DNA of 34,895 bases from NCBI GenBank assembly GCA_015060735.1, contig SUXX01000025.1, forward strand, positions 1 through 34,895, given 5' to 3'. Numbering within the stretch: position 1 is the stretch's first letter; the number at the start of each line of letters is the position of its first letter. Below are positions 32,473 to 34,895 of this stretch, one piece after another. Origin of the DNA: Bacteroides sp. (GTDB lineage Bacteria; Bacteroidota; Bacteroidia; Bacteroidales; Bacteroidaceae). Below the pieces are notes generated by a model. That model saw only the letters and a list, made by a program, of their open reading frames with translations, was not told the DNA's origin and ran no database searches. Made by a program: the position numbers and the translations under genes.

Positions 32473-33495
32473 ATGAGAGAAGATTTTGACATCAGAGAAC
32501 AACAACTCAGCAAGAAGGAACGCGATTTTGAGAATGCTTTGCGTCCGCTGAACTTCAGCGACTTCAACGGACAGGACAAGGTGGTCGATAATCTGCGTAT
32601 CTTCGTGAAGGCGGCTCGACTTCGTGCCGAGGCACTTGACCATGTGTTGCTTCACGGCCCTCCGGGTTTGGGGAAGACCACACTGAGTAACATCATAGCG
32701 AATGAATTGGGGGTAGGATTCAAGGTGACATCCGGCCCTGTACTCGATAAGCCGGGGGACTTGGCGGGGGTGCTTACCAGCCTTGAGCCGAACGATGTGC
32801 TTTTCATCGATGAAATCCATCGCTTGAGTCCCGTAGTGGAAGAGTATTTGTATTCGGCCATGGAAGACTATCGCATCGACATCATGATTGATAAAGGACC
32901 TTCGGCCAGAAGCATCCAGTTGGAATTGAGTCCGTTTACGTTGGTAGGTGCAACAACTCGTAGTGGTTTATTGACGGCTCCGCTTCGTGCCCGATTCGGC
33001 ATCAATCTCCACTTGGAGTATTACGATGATAGTATCCTTCGACGCATTATCCAACGCTCGGCAAGCATCCTTAATGTGCCTTGCGATGTGGAGGCCGCCG
33101 GTGAGATTGCATCGAGAAGCCGAGGTACCCCGCGTATCGCCAATGCCTTGCTTCGTCGTGTCCGCGACTTTGCCCAGGTGAAAGGCAACGGACGCATCGA
33201 TGTGGAGATTGCCCGTTATGCCCTCGAAGCCTTGAACATCGACCGATATGGCTTGGATGAAATCGACAACAAGATATTGACGACCATCATCGATAAGTTC
33301 AATGGCGGGCCGGTAGGCTTAACTACTATCTCTACGGCTTTGGGCGAGGACCCGGGTACGGTGGAAGAAGTCTATGAACCGTTCTTGATTAAGGAAGGTT
33401 TCTTGAAGCGTACTCCCCGTGGTCGTGAAGTGACGGAATTGGCTTACAAGCATTTGGGACGTAGTATTTTTAGAGAGAATACACTTTTTGATTAA
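32473..33495 (+). CDS. ruvB: Holliday junction branch-migration helicase RuvB
   Basis: The hexameric AAA+ motor of RuvAB that drives Holliday-junction branch migration in recombination and repair. The 340-residue protein has Walker [10 protein letters not shown] (about residues 61-69), Walker [10 protein letters not shown], sensor [18 protein letters not shown] with the arginine finger region, and the C-terminal winged helix ([26 protein letters not shown]). Length is normal. It is divergent from mnmA. A REP-like inverted repeat separates it from the downstream flippase gene. Confidence 0.96.
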   Translation: MREDFDIREQQLSKKERDFENALRPLNFSDFNGQDKVVDNLRIFVKAARLRAEALDHVLLHGPPGLGKTTLSNIIANELGVGFKVTSGPVLDKPGDLAGVLTSLEPNDVLFIDEIHRLSPVVEEYLYSAMEDYRIDIMIDKGPSARSIQLELSPFTLVGATTRSGLLTAPLRARFGINLHLEYYDDSILRRIIQRSASILNVPCDVEAAGEIASRSRGTPRIANALLRRVRDFAQVKGNGRIDVEIARYALEALNIDRYGLDEIDNKILTTIIDKFNGGPVGLTTISTALGEDPGTVEEVYEPFLIKEGFLKRTPRGREVTELAYKHLGRSIFRENTLFD

Positions 33496-33517
33496 AAATT
33501 AATGTCATGAAACCTTC

Positions 33518-33597
33518 CGTGTCATCCTGAGCTTGCGAAGGATCTGATAACATTCACTTTATGTCTTCAGATTCTTCACTTCGTTCAGAATGACACG
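33518..33597. repeat. REP-like inverted repeat (TGTCATCCTGA type)
   Basis: The left arm starts CGTGTCATCCTGAGC (33518) and ends GAAGGATCTGA. The right arm mirrors it, from TCAGATTCTTC to CAGAATGACACG (33567-33597). The arms are about 30 bases, imperfect, and separated by a short spacer. Related sequence occurs in the terminator at 30618-30690. Such elements are dispersed in many genomes; the function is unknown, but the structure could fold as a terminator or processing site. Confidence 0.7.
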
Positions 33598-33625
33598 AAA
33601 GAGAGAAGATGGAAAAATAAGAATT

Positions 33626-34895
33626 ATGGCAGGATTAAAATCGCTCTTGAAAGACACCGCCATCTATGGCATCAGCAGTATCGTAGGACGATTCTTGAAC
33701 TATTTGTTGGTGCCTATCTATGCGGCCTCGATGTCGGCGGCATCGGGAGGTTATGGTGTGGTGACTGAGGTATATGCATGGACGGCCTTGCTGATGGTCA
33801 TCCTCACTTATGGCATGGAAACCAGCTTCTTTCGCTTCGTCAATAAAGAAACGGAAGACCCGAAGAAAGTATATTCTACCGTCTTGACGATGGTAGGTGG
33901 CACTTCCTTGCTATTTGCGGTTTTGGGGATGGTCTTCTTGCAACCCATTGCCTCGATGATGGGGTATGCCGAACATCCTTGGTACGTGGGTATGATGATA
34001 ATTGTGGTGGCGATGGATGCTTTCCAATGCCTTCCTTTCTCGTACCTCCGATACAAGCGGAAGCCTTTGGTCTTTGCCGGGTTGAAGATGCTTTTCATCG
34101 TCTTGAACATTACCCTTAACCTTATTTATTATGTCGGGATGGGTGGAAGCGATGTGTTCTATGCTTTCTTTTTTAACCTGATCTGTACATCGACCATCAT
34201 GCTTTTGCTTATCCCGCAACTGAAGTTCGGTGGTGGATTTGATGCATCCTTGGCAAAGCGGATGCTGAAGTATGGCTATCCGATTCTCATTCTTGGTATT
34301 GCCGGCATCTTGAATCAGGTGGCTGACAAGATTATCTTCCGTCATGTCTATCAGGGAGAAGATGCACAAGTGCAACTCGGTATCTATGGGGCCGCCAGTA
34401 AGATAGCCATGATTATGGCCATGCTCACTCAGGCCTTCCGTTACGCTTACGAGCCGTTTGTGTTTGCCAAGAGCAAGGACAAGGATAGCAAGGTGATGTA
34501 TGCCAATGCCATGAAGTATTTCATCATCTTTACCCTGTTGGCTTTCTTGGCGGTGGTGTTCTACATCGACATTTTGAAGTATATCCTTGCACCTGATTAT
34601 TGGTCGGGCTTGAAAGTCGTGCCGATTGTCATGATGGCCGAAATCTTCATGGGCGTTTATTTCAACCTTTCCTTCTGGTACAAGCTTATCGATGAAACCA
34701 AGTGGGGAGCCTATTTCTCCTTTGCCGGATGTGCCGTGCTGATTGCCATCAACGTGTTCTTTGTGCCTATCTATGGTTACATGGCTTGTGCTTGGGCTGG
34801 CTTTGCCGGTTATGGGGTAGCCATGCTACTTTCGTACTTTGTGGGGCAGAAGAAATATCCAATACATTACGATTTGAAAGGTATAGGTCGCTATG
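33626..34895 (+). CDS. Polysaccharide/oligosaccharide flippase-like membrane protein, 5' part
   Basis: The frame opens at ATG 33626 (MAGLKSLLKDTAIYGISSIV) and stays open to the window end, giving 423 residues. The sequence is dominated by hydrophobic helices separated by short loops, at least ten segments, and starts with the LLKDTAIYGISSIVGRFLNY pattern typical of MOP-superfamily exporters (Wzx/polysaccharide biosynthesis proteins). These flip lipid-linked glycans across the inner membrane. A later conserved-looking stretch is ILNQVADKIIFRHVYQG, then LGIYGAASKIAMIMAM. The 3' end is missing. The partner glycan cannot be inferred from one gene. It lies 130 bases after ruvB. Confidence 0.85.
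   Translation, partial: MAGLKSLLKDTAIYGISSIVGRFLNYLLVPIYAASMSAASGGYGVVTEVYAWTALLMVILTYGMETSFFRFVNKETEDPKKVYSTVLTMVGGTSLLFAVLGMVFLQPIASMMGYAEHPWYVGMMIIVVAMDAFQCLPFSYLRYKRKPLVFAGLKMLFIVLNITLNLIYYVGMGGSDVFYAFFFNLICTSTIMLLLIPQLKFGGGFDASLAKRMLKYGYPILILGIAGILNQVADKIIFRHVYQGEDAQVQLGIYGAASKIAMIMAMLTQAFRYAYEPFVFAKSKDKDSKVMYANAMKYFIIFTLLAFLAVVFYIDILKYILAPDYWSGLKVVPIVMMAEIFMGVYFNLSFWYKLIDETKWGAYFSFAGCAVLIAINVFFVPIYGYMACAWAGFAGYGVAMLLSYFVGQKKYPIHYDLKGIGRY

Noticed and set aside
32347-32473. Invertible promoter between mnmA and ruvB
   Set aside because: The inverted copies are promoter boxes of two housekeeping genes, extend no further than 14 bases, and no recombinase gene is nearby.

Overview
The window looks like a Bacteroidales chromosome, probably Bacteroidaceae (Bacteroides/Phocaeicola-like). 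Reasons: a SusC/SusD pair, DUF2851 and WbqC family proteins, a fumarate reductase flavoprotein/iron-sulfur pair, a GH95 fucosidase, and many upstream regions carrying the Bacteroidota -7 box TAnnTTTG instead of an E. coli-type promoter. No rRNA, tRNA or CRISPR array was recognised. Species is not assigned.

Layout. 1-1091: end of a fumarate reductase operon (flavoprotein tail, iron-sulfur subunit, terminator). 1143-1242: a promoter and terminator only about 60 bases apart, a possible small RNA. 1241-2775: minus-strand thioesterase-dprA pair. 2875-9459: minus-strand operon M28 peptidase > SusC > SusD with a strong terminator, probably a peptide or glycopeptide uptake locus. 9631-10930: DUF2851 gene, divergent from dapB-lepB-lepB paralog-wbqC (10952-14717). 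The second LepB has lost both catalytic residues. 14736-18459: minus-strand M16 peptidase > GH95 alpha-L-fucosidase.

18483-29135 is an integrated mobile element of about 10.6 kb, visibly more AT-rich than its flanks. It is bounded by an 18-bp perfect direct repeat (18483-18500 and 29118-29135), with a tyrosine integrase just inside the left end. Cargo, in order: an unknown 335-residue protein, a ParB-like protein, a DUF5131-type radical-SAM-like protein, a DUF3871-like protein, a minimal 195-residue tyrosine recombinase, a highly structured RNA leader, a surface lipoprotein, and a replication-like region. That last region has four iterons at exact 22-bp spacing, an AT-rich repeat tract and a winged-helix Rep-like gene. 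Two neighbouring genes at this end are each interrupted by a single in-frame TAG. No relaxase or conjugation genes are visible, so the element looks like an integrated plasmid or satellite.

29152-34895 returns to chromosome: LOG-family nucleotide hydrolase, PfkB sugar kinase, a repeat-rich intergenic region (30615-31222) with four palindromic repeats at 21-bp spacing, divergent mnmA and ruvB, a REP-like inverted repeat, and a truncated polysaccharide flippase gene.

The most unusual features are the replicon-like mobile element with its structured RNA and paired amber interruptions, the apparently dead signal peptidase paralog, and the phased repeat array. Family names are recognised from the translated sequences by eye; no database search was run.
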